A stretch of 15,414 nucleotides of DNA, from the NCBI GenBank assembly GCA_049600855.1, contig JBMYQA010000129.1, positions 1 to 15,414 on the forward strand. Direction: 5' to 3'. A program made the translations under genes and the position numbers. Below the pieces are notes generated by a model, which was not told the origin of the DNA, made no database searches, and worked only from the letters and a program-made list of their open reading frames with translations. The stretch is from JBMYQA01 sp049600855 (GTDB taxonomy: Bacteria > Bacteroidota > Bacteroidia > Cytophagales > Flammeovirgaceae). Positions within the stretch are counted from its first letter, which is position 1, and each line of letters opens with the position of its first letter. Positions 8,166-14,346 of this stretch are shown piece by piece.

Positions 8166-9559
8166 ACTAATTCTTCTAAGGTTAATTGATTGGGGAATAG
8201 GGTAAGGAAATGCGCAAAAAATAGTTGTTGGAGCAATAGTCGTTTGTAACTCGCAGTACCTCGTACATCACTAATTGGACTGATTTCTTCTTGCATGGCT
8301 AATTGCGCTTCTGTTACAACTTCTTGTGAAACCTTCTTCCCCAATAATGCTGCTCTTGTATTGAACAAGTAAGTAGGTATTGGCCCGATTCCTCCAGCAG
8401 ATACATGCACATCTGTAATGAAATCATCGTGTAATGAGATGCATAAAGCTGTATTTACACTGGCAATATCCAAATGTGTTCGTTTACTTACCTTTTCGAA
8501 ATTAAAATGACTATTGCCTGTAGGTATCGAAAAAAAGATGGATTGAATAATTTCCTCTTCTTTTTTGTCCAGCGTTTTATATCCTTTGTAAAAATCTTTC
8601 AGGTACATGGTTCTGGTTCCATCATTTCCTTTCAGCACAATACTGGCATCTAATGCAAGGAAAAAAGCCGTCATGTCTCCGATGGGTGATGCATTTACAA
8701 AATTGCCAGCAATGGTCGAAATATTCCGAATGGGTGAAGAGGACACCAGTTTCATATGTTTCCTGAGATTTGGAAACAACGCCTGAATATCCGAATGATT
8801 CGCAAATTCAGCAACCGTGGTGCCTGCCCCTATTGTGCATAGTCCATTTTGTACTGCAATTCCTTTTAAGGCTTGACGATTGAAAAGGTGCGTCACATCT
8901 AGTTCGATCAATGAGTCATGCTGTTGCACATACAAATCAGTACCGCCCCCCACGTGCATTTTTCCATTTAACATCACTTCTTGAGGCTGAATTTTTCGTA
9001 GTCGATCAGGAACAGTTAAAAAGTAATCTGGCAGGTAATCATGTTCTACTAACCATCGAATGGGCGCATTTTTATCCTGATTTTGCAGTAATTCAACTAA
9101 TCGCGCAGCAGCCCTTTCCAATGACTTATAGCCTGTGCATCGGCAGATATTTCCATCAATAGCGGCAATGGCCTCTGAGTAACTAGCCTGCTGATTTTCA
9201 ATACAAAATCCAGTTAATGAAACCACAAATCCAACCGTACAAAAGCCACATTGAGTCCCTCCTTCATCCACAATAGCTTGTTGAACAGGACTCAGTTTGC
9301 TCATGTTTAATCCTTCTACGGTCACAACGTGCTTTCCTGCCACATTTCCAATTGGGGTAAGGCAAGAAGTTACATTGGTATAATGCATGTCCTCTCCTAC
9401 TATCTCCCCAATTAATACGGTACAAGCCCCACAATCTCCTTCCCTACAGCCAATTTTTGTTCCTGTTAACTGTTTATCGTATCGAATAAAGTCTAGCAGT
9501 AATGAGCCTGAAGGCTTGGTTGTGCTGACTAGCCGATCATTAAGAATAAATTCTAGCAT
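8162..9559 (-). CDS. xdhA: Xanthine dehydrogenase, Fe-S/FAD subunit
   Basis: This is the electron-transfer subunit that passes electrons from the molybdenum site through two [2Fe-2S] clusters to FAD and on to NAD. The 465-residue product has the plant-ferredoxin-type cluster ligands C38, C43, C46 (CREGDCGAC) and C66, then the helical cluster ligands C104, C107 (CGFC), C139 and C141 (CRC). The FAD domain follows with GGGTDLY (204-210), RNISTIAGNFVNASPIGD (278-295) and FYKGYKTL (323-330), and a C-terminal CO-dehydrogenase-flavoprotein-like domain from about 350 (AGGIGP at 388-393). This domain order and length match Rhodobacter-type XdhA. It is the first gene of the operon and overlaps xdhB by 4 bp. 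The start at 9559 gives the usual short lead into the ferredoxin domain. Confidence 0.95.
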   Translation of the reverse strand: MLEFILNDRLVSTTKPSGSLLLDFIRYDKQLTGTKIGCREGDCGACTVLIGEIVGEDMHYTNVTSCLTPIGNVAGKHVVTVEGLNMSKLSPVQQAIVDEGGTQCGFCTVGFVVSLTGFCIENQQASYSEAIAAIDGNICRCTGYKSLERAAARLVELLQNQDKNAPIRWLVEHDYLPDYFLTVPDRLRKIQPQEVMLNGKMHVGGGTDLYVQQHDSLIELDVTHLFNRQALKGIAVQNGLCTIGAGTTVAEFANHSDIQALFPNLRKHMKLVSSSPIRNISTIAGNFVNASPIGDMTAFFLALDASIVLKGNDGTRTMYLKDFYKGYKTLDKKEEEIIQSIFFSIPTGNSHFNFEKVSKRTHLDIASVNTALCISLHDDFITDVHVSAGGIGPIPTYLFNTRAALLGKKVSQEVVTEAQLAMQEEISPISDVRGTASYKRLLLQQLFFAHFLTLFPNQLTLEELV

Positions 9560-9647
9560 GGTTGTTTATTGTTTAGTATCACTCAAGCTATTCCTTGCGC
9601 TTTTGCGGATTTTGCCAAAATGGGGATGTAATTTAGTTGATTTCTCA

Positions 9648-9676
9648 TAAATGTAAAATCTGATCACTGAACTCAA
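9648..9676 (-). promoter_or_regulatory. Candidate promoter of the xdh operon
   Basis: On the minus strand a TTG (9676-9674) lies 18 nt before TACATTTA (9655-9648), which is one base from the Bacteroidota -7 consensus TAnnTTTG. It would give a leader of roughly 80 nt before xdhA. The imperfect box and short spacer make this tentative. Confidence 0.3.
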
Positions 9677-9731
9677 CAGGGCTTTTTCATAAAAAAATAC
9701 TTCATTTCTATGGACTTAGGAACTGATTTTC

Positions 9732-9887
9732 ATGGTAAAAGAAAAAAAACGCACACGCATGAGAAAAACGAGCATTCTCCTTCTAATCATCATCGTATTG
9801 AGTAATTGGTATCTTCAACATTCTTCCGCAATGTTGAGGATTTTTTATGTAAAAATCGCCGAACAGATGGAGTATGATAAATTTTGA
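9732..9887 (+). CDS. Small single-span membrane protein (51 aa), probable
   Basis: An ATG at 9732 opens a 51-codon frame ending in TGA at 9885-9887. The peptide starts with MVKEKKRTRMRKTS, a strongly basic segment, followed by a hydrophobic stretch ILLLIIIVLSNWYL (15-28) and a polar C-terminal part with aromatic residues ending MEYDKF. This basic-then-hydrophobic layout is typical of single-pass microproteins or a short signal-anchor with the N-terminus inside. Met10 is an alternative start. A terminator-like hairpin follows about 80 bp downstream at 9968-10023, and no other gene in the stretch needs one. I recognise no family. Against it: the region is AT-rich, where short hydrophobic frames arise by chance, and no clear promoter is visible. 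Confidence 0.42.
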   Translation: MVKEKKRTRMRKTSILLLIIIVLSNWYLQHSSAMLRIFYVKIAEQMEYDKF

Positions 9888-9967
9888 ATTAATACGTTAC
9901 TTTTACTTCCGAAACACTTAAAAAATATGTAACTTTCTTTATCATAAAGGGAACTGAGTTATTCACA

Positions 9968-10023
9968 TTAATGGGTGGAATTATTGCATTTTTACCGCCT
10001 CATTAAAGTGTTTTTTTCTTTTT
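9968..10023 (+). terminator. Terminator-like hairpin in the long intergenic region
   Basis: TTAATG-GGTGG (9968-9978) can pair with CCGCC-T-CATTAA (9995-10006), giving 11 pairs with one G·U and one bulged T, a 16-nt loop, and then AGTG and TTTTTTTCTTTTT (10011-10023). It is oriented to end plus-strand transcripts such as that of the 51-codon gene. Confidence 0.5.
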
Positions 10024-10333
10024 AAGGGATTCTATTTTTCAATATCATCTAATTTACGCTGTTGTATTTGCTTCGAAATTCGTAATTACTTACGTTCGTA
10101 AGAGTTCTTTTATTGATGCAAAAATTGTTAAGTCCCTTAAAATCCACGTACACAAAAGAACAAAAAAACTAAACATAAGTCACTATTTATCAACACACTA
10201 ACCATCATAACATTATATACAACAAGACAGTATAATTCTGTAAGCTTTGCATAAATATGATCTTAATTAGAAGGAAAAAGGAATGCTTTGTAAAATTTTT
10301 TCTAAAATCTAACATAAGCGTAACCCGCTCAAA
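10024..10333. other. AT-rich intergenic stretch, no gene seen
   Basis: About 310 bp without a credible reading frame on either strand. It contains clustered CGTAA/TTACG motifs at 10081-10102, including the small palindrome CTTACG-TT-CGTAAG (10089-10102), and a near-promoter TAAGCTTTG at about 10241-10249. I cannot assign a function; it may simply be leader and regulatory DNA for the TPR-LRR gene. Confidence 0.4.
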
Positions 10334-10365
10334 TTGGGAAACCTCATAGTATATGTATAGATTTG
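10334..10365 (+). promoter_or_regulatory. Bacteroidota-type promoter of the TPR-LRR gene
   Basis: TTG at 10334-10336 is followed after 21 nt by TAGATTTG (10358-10365), an exact match to the Bacteroidota -33/-7 pattern TTG / TAnnTTTG. Transcription would start near 10371 and leave a leader of about 80 nt before the ATG at 10450. Confidence 0.55.
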
Positions 10366-10449
10366 ATTAGATAAAATTAGACTTTTCCAATATTATTTTA
10401 CATTTTTTAGCGTTACTGCAAGGTAGGCAACATTAAATAGATTTCAACC

Positions 10450-11325
10450 ATGCGCACGTTTACAAAAATAACTCTGCTAACAACAATCACGTTCGCTTTT
10501 GCTTTTACATCTGATCAAGCAGAAATCTATTACCAGAAAGGATTGAAAAACCTTTATGGTCATCAGTACATTCAGGCTATTGGTGATTTCACAAATGCGA
10601 TCAGTTTGAAAAGAGATTTTGGAGATGCCTATTTCCAACGAGCAAAATCTAAAGATTTACTGGGAAAACAAGCTGGCTTTTTTAGTACAGATTTATGTTA
10701 TGATCTGATTTCTGCGATCAAATATGGGAATGACAGTGCAACAGATATGTTACGCGAAAAAAGTACCGTTCAATGTCATTCCATCAAGTCTATGCAACAT
10801 GAGCCCGACTTGGTTTTTTGTGCCGACTTTAGCTCAAGTGTTTTATCCTCCATGCCAACAGGCTCTGATCAATTGCATTTTATTTCTTATCTCAATTTAT
10901 TCGATAATCGTTTTGAGGAATTTCCTTCAGAAGTTCTTGGCTATAAATACTTATTGCACTTAGATGTTAGCAGTAATAGCTTAACTACACTGCCTGAGGA
11001 TATCAACAAAATGTCTTGGCTGACAGAACTCAATGTTAATAAAAATAGAATAGCAAGCCTTCCAACAACACTATTCCAACTCAAAGAACTAAAGCAATTA
11101 TATTTGAGAAGTAATGAATTGACTACTATTTCAGCACAGGTTAGTCATTTAAAAGACTTAGAAGAATTGGATTTAGGTTTGAATGACATCAAAACGCTGC
11201 CAGAAGAAATTAAGCAATTGACAAACTTAAAGAAGCTGATTTTAGTTGGTAATCCAATGTCAGAAGCTTATGTAAAGCAGTTGCAAAAGGAGATGCCCAA
11301 TACGAAGATTTTCTTCCATCAATAA
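10450..11325 (+). CDS. Secreted TPR / leucine-rich-repeat protein
   Basis: The 291-residue product has an N-terminal hydrophobic signal (about 1-20), a TPR-like helical pair (about 24-72, with YYQKGLKNLYGHQYIQAIGDF and AYFQRAKS), a connecting part with cysteines at 83, 109 and 124, and then a leucine-rich-repeat solenoid. The repeats run in an unbroken 23-residue register: about 144-166, 167-189, 190-212, 213-235, 236-258, and a last partial unit from 259. They follow the pattern L..L.L..N.I..LP..I..L, as in typical bacterial/Ras-suppressor LRRs. Such proteins bind other proteins; no enzyme domain is present. The cell location should be periplasm or outside. The gene stands alone, with its own promoter upstream and a convergent gene 28 bp after its stop. 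The partner is unknown. Confidence 0.88.
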   Translation: MRTFTKITLLTTITFAFAFTSDQAEIYYQKGLKNLYGHQYIQAIGDFTNAISLKRDFGDAYFQRAKSKDLLGKQAGFFSTDLCYDLISAIKYGNDSATDMLREKSTVQCHSIKSMQHEPDLVFCADFSSSVLSSMPTGSDQLHFISYLNLFDNRFEEFPSEVLGYKYLLHLDVSSNSLTTLPEDINKMSWLTELNVNKNRIASLPTTLFQLKELKQLYLRSNELTTISAQVSHLKDLEELDLGLNDIKTLPEEIKQLTNLKKLILVGNPMSEAYVKQLQKEMPNTKIFFHQ

Positions 11326-11353
11326 GCTCTATGACAATCTCAACGGAAATACA

Positions 11354-11860
11354 TTACTGATTAGTGAGATTCAATTTAGCTATGACTTGTTCTAATTGAA
11401 TCTCATTTTCTTTTAAAGTAAGGGTAGCTCGTTGATAGAAGGCTAGACGCTTATTGCGCTTTTTAATTAACTCATCCAATAATTTGTCCCCGTCTTTTCC
11501 GTTGAGTAATGGTCTAGTACCTGTTTGTTCCTTAACCCGTTGCCAGAGTGTTTTCACAGGCACATCCAAAAAAACACTTACTCCCCGCTGCTCAATCACA
11601 TCCATATTATCAAAAAAACAAGGGGCTCCGCCACCCGTGGATATCACTAATTTTTCTCCTGTAAGGTTATGAAGAACTTGTTGCTCTAATTTGCGAAAAA
11701 TAAGTTCGCCATCTTGGGTGAAAATTTCGGGAATCGTCTTCCCTGCCAGTTTTATGATTTCCTCATCCATATCCACAAATGAGTAATCAAGATACGTGGC
11801 GAGTGCCCTGCCAAAAGTTGTTTTACCAGAAGCAGGCATTCCAATTAAATAAATTCGCAT
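11354..11860 (-). CDS. aroK: Shikimate kinase
   Basis: Shikimate kinase phosphorylates the 3-hydroxyl of shikimate with ATP in the chorismate (aromatic amino acid) pathway in the cytoplasm. The 168-residue product has the normal length and all landmarks: Walker A loop GMPASGKT (7-14), D30 and D32 (VDMD, shikimate and Mg binding), R56 (FRKLE), the glycine-rich GGGA (76-79) that holds shikimate, the lid sequence TRPLL (115-119) with R116, and R138 near the C-terminus. It lies 3 nt after the phosphatase-like gene on the same strand and is probably co-transcribed with it, though no functional link is known. No other aro gene is in the window. Confidence 0.94.
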   Translation of the reverse strand: MRIYLIGMPASGKTTFGRALATYLDYSFVDMDEEIIKLAGKTIPEIFTQDGELIFRKLEQQVLHNLTGEKLVISTGGGAPCFFDNMDVIEQRGVSVFLDVPVKTLWQRVKEQTGTRPLLNGKDGDKLLDELIKKRNKRLAFYQRATLTLKENEIQLEQVIAKLNLTNQ

Positions 11861-11863
11861 GAG

Positions 11864-12190
11864 TTAATTTTCAATAAACAGGAAATAGGCATCTTCAAAT
11901 TTAGACTGCAAAATAGCAACTAACTTTGAATCCATGTAATCGAAGTGGTCTTCAATCTCCAAATTGAAAATCATATCCTCATCGTATTGTGCTGGAAACC
12001 TTTCTTTCAAACGTGCTTGATGAGTAGCTTCCATCACGAAGATGTAATCAGCCCAATCTGCCAATACCCCATCTGTCACTTCGTTCACTCCAGCTGATTT
12101 CACTTCAAAGCGCTTATCATCATTGTAAATTGCTTCCGCAGTTTTACTTCGTTGCTGGTCACCTTCACACGCAAATAGTATTTTAAGCAT
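11864..12190 (-). CDS. Small protein-tyrosine-phosphatase-like protein
   Basis: The product resembles the short predicted tyrosine phosphatases of the low-molecular-weight type (COG4551-like): a beta strand KILFA, then the phosphate loop C8-EGDQQ-R14-S15, then KTAEAIY, SAGV, WADYIFVMEATH and a C-terminal D..DYMDSKLV segment. With 108 residues from this start it has the usual length for that group, shorter than classical LMW phosphatases. I chose the ATG at 12190 because family members begin one or two residues before the first strand; an ATG at 12196 and a GTG at 12199 would add two or three residues. The loop keeps the catalytic Cys and Arg but has Asp and Gln where relatives usually have Asn, so activity is likely but not certain. 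It precedes aroK by 3 nt. The substrate is unknown. Confidence 0.8.
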   Translation of the reverse strand: MLKILFACEGDQQRSKTAEAIYNDDKRFEVKSAGVNEVTDGVLADWADYIFVMEATHQARLKERFPAQYDEDMIFNLEIEDHFDYMDSKLVAILQSKFEDAYFLFIEN

Positions 12191-12234
12191 TGCCATCACA
12201 AAATAAGGTTTTTAGCAAATATGTCTAGGAATAG

Positions 12235-12263
12235 TTGCTAGTTATAAAATTCTATTATTTTTG
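12235..12263 (+). promoter_or_regulatory. Candidate promoter of purS
   Basis: TTG at 12235-12237 is followed after 18 nt by TATTTTTG (12256-12263), an exact TAnnTTTG box. It points at purS and would give a leader of roughly 80-85 nt. The spacer is slightly short for the consensus. Confidence 0.45.
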
Positions 12264-12353
12264 CTGCAAATATGGTCAATAGACTATCCAATAAATAGTG
12301 ACATTAGTCATCCTTTGATCTGATTTTCAACATCTCTCTAATTAATCTTCAAA

Positions 12354-12605
12354 ATGAAATTCAAAGCAGAAATAGATATCATGCCGTTAAAAGAGCTTTT
12401 AGATCCTCAGGGAAAAGCTGTAAAACTTGGGTTAAAAAACCTTGATATCCAACAAGTTGCTGATGTACGAGTAGGGAAACACATTACCATGCAACTCGAA
12501 GCTGATTCAAAAGAAGCTGCGCATGAAAAGGTAGAAATCGCCTGTAAAAAATTGCTGGCTAACTTGATTATGGAAAGCTACGAGTTTACGGTTGAAGAAA
12601 TATAA
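12354..12605 (+). CDS. purS: Phosphoribosylformylglycinamidine synthase subunit PurS
   Basis: PurS is the small subunit that joins PurL and PurQ in the fourth step of purine synthesis (FGAR to FGAM, using glutamine and ATP). The 83-residue product is full length and shows the family signatures LDPQGKAV (16-23), ADVRVGKHI (36-44) and CKKLLAN (64-70), with an acidic C-terminus. The residue after LLAN is Leu where Pro is usual (LLANPVIE), a mild change. In many bacteria purS sits directly before purQ and purL; here it has a candidate promoter upstream and a strong terminator downstream, so it seems to be transcribed alone, and neither partner is in the window. Confidence 0.93.
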   Translation: MKFKAEIDIMPLKELLDPQGKAVKLGLKNLDIQQVADVRVGKHITMQLEADSKEAAHEKVEIACKKLLANLIMESYEFTVEEI

Positions 12606-12642
12606 ATCGCGTTAGTTCGCAAAGTCATCACTGATGATCAAG

Positions 12643-12674
12643 AAGCACAAAGTATCGCCACTTTGTGCTTTTTT
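12643..12674 (+). terminator. Intrinsic terminator after purS
   Basis: AAGCACAAAGT (12643-12653) and ACTTTGTGCTT (12660-12670) form a perfect 11-bp stem with a 6-nt loop, and the last Ts of the stem run into TTTT. It starts 38 bp after the purS stop codon and separates purS from the DUF5685 gene. Confidence 0.9.
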
Positions 12675-12806
12675 AATTCTACATTTTAAATTTAGTAGAT
12701 CGTACCTGAACACCTCGCATGATGAAATCACTATCACATCCTAGAAAAAGAATGTATATTTAGAAATCATTTCGAAACATCAACCTAATACTAAAACAAG
12801 AATGCT

Positions 12807-14261
12807 ATGTTTGGAGTCATGCGAGCGACTCGCTCATCACGAAAAAACAATAATGATTATCGTTTAAATTACTGCGGAGTTTGTAAAGCCATTGGGAAAA
12901 ACTACAGTCAAAGTACGCGTTTATTTTTAAACTTTGATATCGTTTTTTTAGCGGAGTTATTGGGCAAAGTAGCTACGCAGTCCTTACCAAGCGAAAATTG
13001 GGATGCCGCATTACAATCTTATAATTGCCTCTACCTTCCTAAAAAAGAAGCGATTCCTATCCAACTGCACTATGCTGCCGCACTCAATGTATTTTTAGGA
13101 AAGCTAAAAATCAAAGACAATGTTGTCGATTCCAAACACAAACTATCGGTTTGGCAGATTCCGCAAGCCTTGCTATCAAAGGAATTTAAGCAGGCAGAAC
13201 AACAGCTTCAGGAGTGGCAATTAAACACCCAAAAATTTCACCAGCTATTTGATGAACAACTCCAGCTTGAGCGCCATCAGCCCGCGACGAATTACGAAAC
13301 ATATGCACATCCAAGTGCCGAAATGACTGCTTTAGCATTTCAAGCAGGCAGCATCACTGTCGGTAATGCTAACAGTAGCACGCATTTCTATAAACTCGGC
13401 TATGAATTTGGGAAGCTCGTCTATTTGCTTGATGCTTTTCGCGATCAGGAGTCGGATCGAAGGAAAAAGCAATTTAATCCCTTTTTACTGAAGGAATATG
13501 AGCAAGCTCAACTCATTGAAGTTTTAGCTAAACAAAAAGATCAGGTATTTGAGGCATTGCAATATCTCCCACTTTCGATGACCGAAATGCGAGCTTTTGG
13601 TGATCGCTTAGAGTATAATGTGGCTAAACAGTTGGGCTTAACTACTTGCGGTTGCAAAGGGAGTTGTTCACTCAAACCGAAGCTTAGCCGAAAAGAGAAA
13701 TGGCAATACGCAAAATCATTGGGAAAGAAAGTATCTACAACACCCGATCTAGCAAAAAATCAGCGAACATTTGTCGATCAAGTGTTAGAACCATTTTTTG
13801 TAGTCATCTTCTTTTTCATTCCCTATTACAAACTTCAGGGAATTCATACTCATTCGCTTAGTTTACCCAATTTAGCGATTCTATTAATGTCTTCTCAAGA
13901 AAGTAATCAGTCTGCTGCTGGAGGTGGTGGTGGAAAAAGAAATCCGAATAGAACGGATGATAAGACGCTTCGTAGCATCTATCCAAATTGGGATAGTTTA
14001 GGTAAAAAAGAAAAGAAATGGATAAAGAAGGAAATTGCCTTTTACCCCAAATGGGAGCAAATGCCTGATTCGGATAAAGCCAGTATGATTACCCAATTAC
14101 GCAATCAATACAATAACGAAAAAAGGGATCAATCCTCTTGTCGTTGCTCGGATTGCTGCGATGGACAAGTGACCTGTTGTGGCACTAGCAATAGTTGCTC
14201 ATGCTGCTGCATAGAGTTTTGTTGTTCATGCTGTTCGTGTTGTGATTGTGGTGGGGATTAA
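12807..14261 (+). CDS. DUF5685-type protein with cysteine-rich C-terminal tail
   Basis: The start MFGVMRA and the early YCGVCKAIG (22-30, C23 and C26) followed by SRLFLNFDIVFLAEL-like sequence match the DUF5685 family, whose function is unknown. An Asp-rich helix YLLDAFRDQESDRRKKQFNP (206-225) is the second family landmark, and CGC-KGSC (C281, C283, C287) a possible metal site. After this mostly helical domain comes a hydrophobic segment (about 328-343) that may span or touch the membrane, a Gly linker (372-376), a charged helical piece (about 384-440), and a tail (443-484) in which 17 of 42 residues are Cys, many as CC or CxC. The tail suggests metal binding or a modified peptide. A weak promoter-like TATATTTA lies at 12755-12762. 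It converges with a radical SAM/SPASM gene 85 bp away. Family call is fairly firm; role unknown. Confidence 0.82.
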   Translation: MFGVMRATRSSRKNNNDYRLNYCGVCKAIGKNYSQSTRLFLNFDIVFLAELLGKVATQSLPSENWDAALQSYNCLYLPKKEAIPIQLHYAAALNVFLGKLKIKDNVVDSKHKLSVWQIPQALLSKEFKQAEQQLQEWQLNTQKFHQLFDEQLQLERHQPATNYETYAHPSAEMTALAFQAGSITVGNANSSTHFYKLGYEFGKLVYLLDAFRDQESDRRKKQFNPFLLKEYEQAQLIEVLAKQKDQVFEALQYLPLSMTEMRAFGDRLEYNVAKQLGLTTCGCKGSCSLKPKLSRKEKWQYAKSLGKKVSTTPDLAKNQRTFVDQVLEPFFVVIFFFIPYYKLQGIHTHSLSLPNLAILLMSSQESNQSAAGGGGGKRNPNRTDDKTLRSIYPNWDSLGKKEKKWIKKEIAFYPKWEQMPDSDKASMITQLRNQYNNEKRDQSSCRCSDCCDGQVTCCGTSNSCSCCCIEFCCSCCSCCDCGGD

Positions 14262-14346
14262 GCTAATTGCCTTATCAAGCTAGCGGTTTACCTAAAAAAA
14301 ATTGCTACTATCAACGATTTTCGAAGTCTTGAAAAACGCTTTTGGA

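Noticed and set aside
8911..9162. 83-residue plus-strand frame inside xdhA, and similar frames inside xdhB and the amidohydrolase
   Set aside because: These are antisense or out-of-frame shadows of genes with conserved motifs, and they show no family pattern of their own.
9891..10007. Open frame without start codon ending in the peptide MGGIIAFLPPH, looking like a membrane protein fragment
   Set aside because: There is no usable start before the late ATG, the hydrophobic look is expected from AT-rich DNA, and the same bases are better explained by a terminator hairpin.
11336..11371. Inverted repeat AATCTCA … TGAGATT between the TPR-LRR gene and aroK
   Set aside because: Only 7 bp with a 22-nt loop, no T-run, and it overlaps the end of aroK; too weak to call a terminator.
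14262..14346. Possible terminator between the convergent DUF5685 and radical SAM genes
   Set aside because: Only 4-5 bp stems such as TTTTC/GAAAA can be drawn; no convincing hairpin followed by a T-run on either strand.
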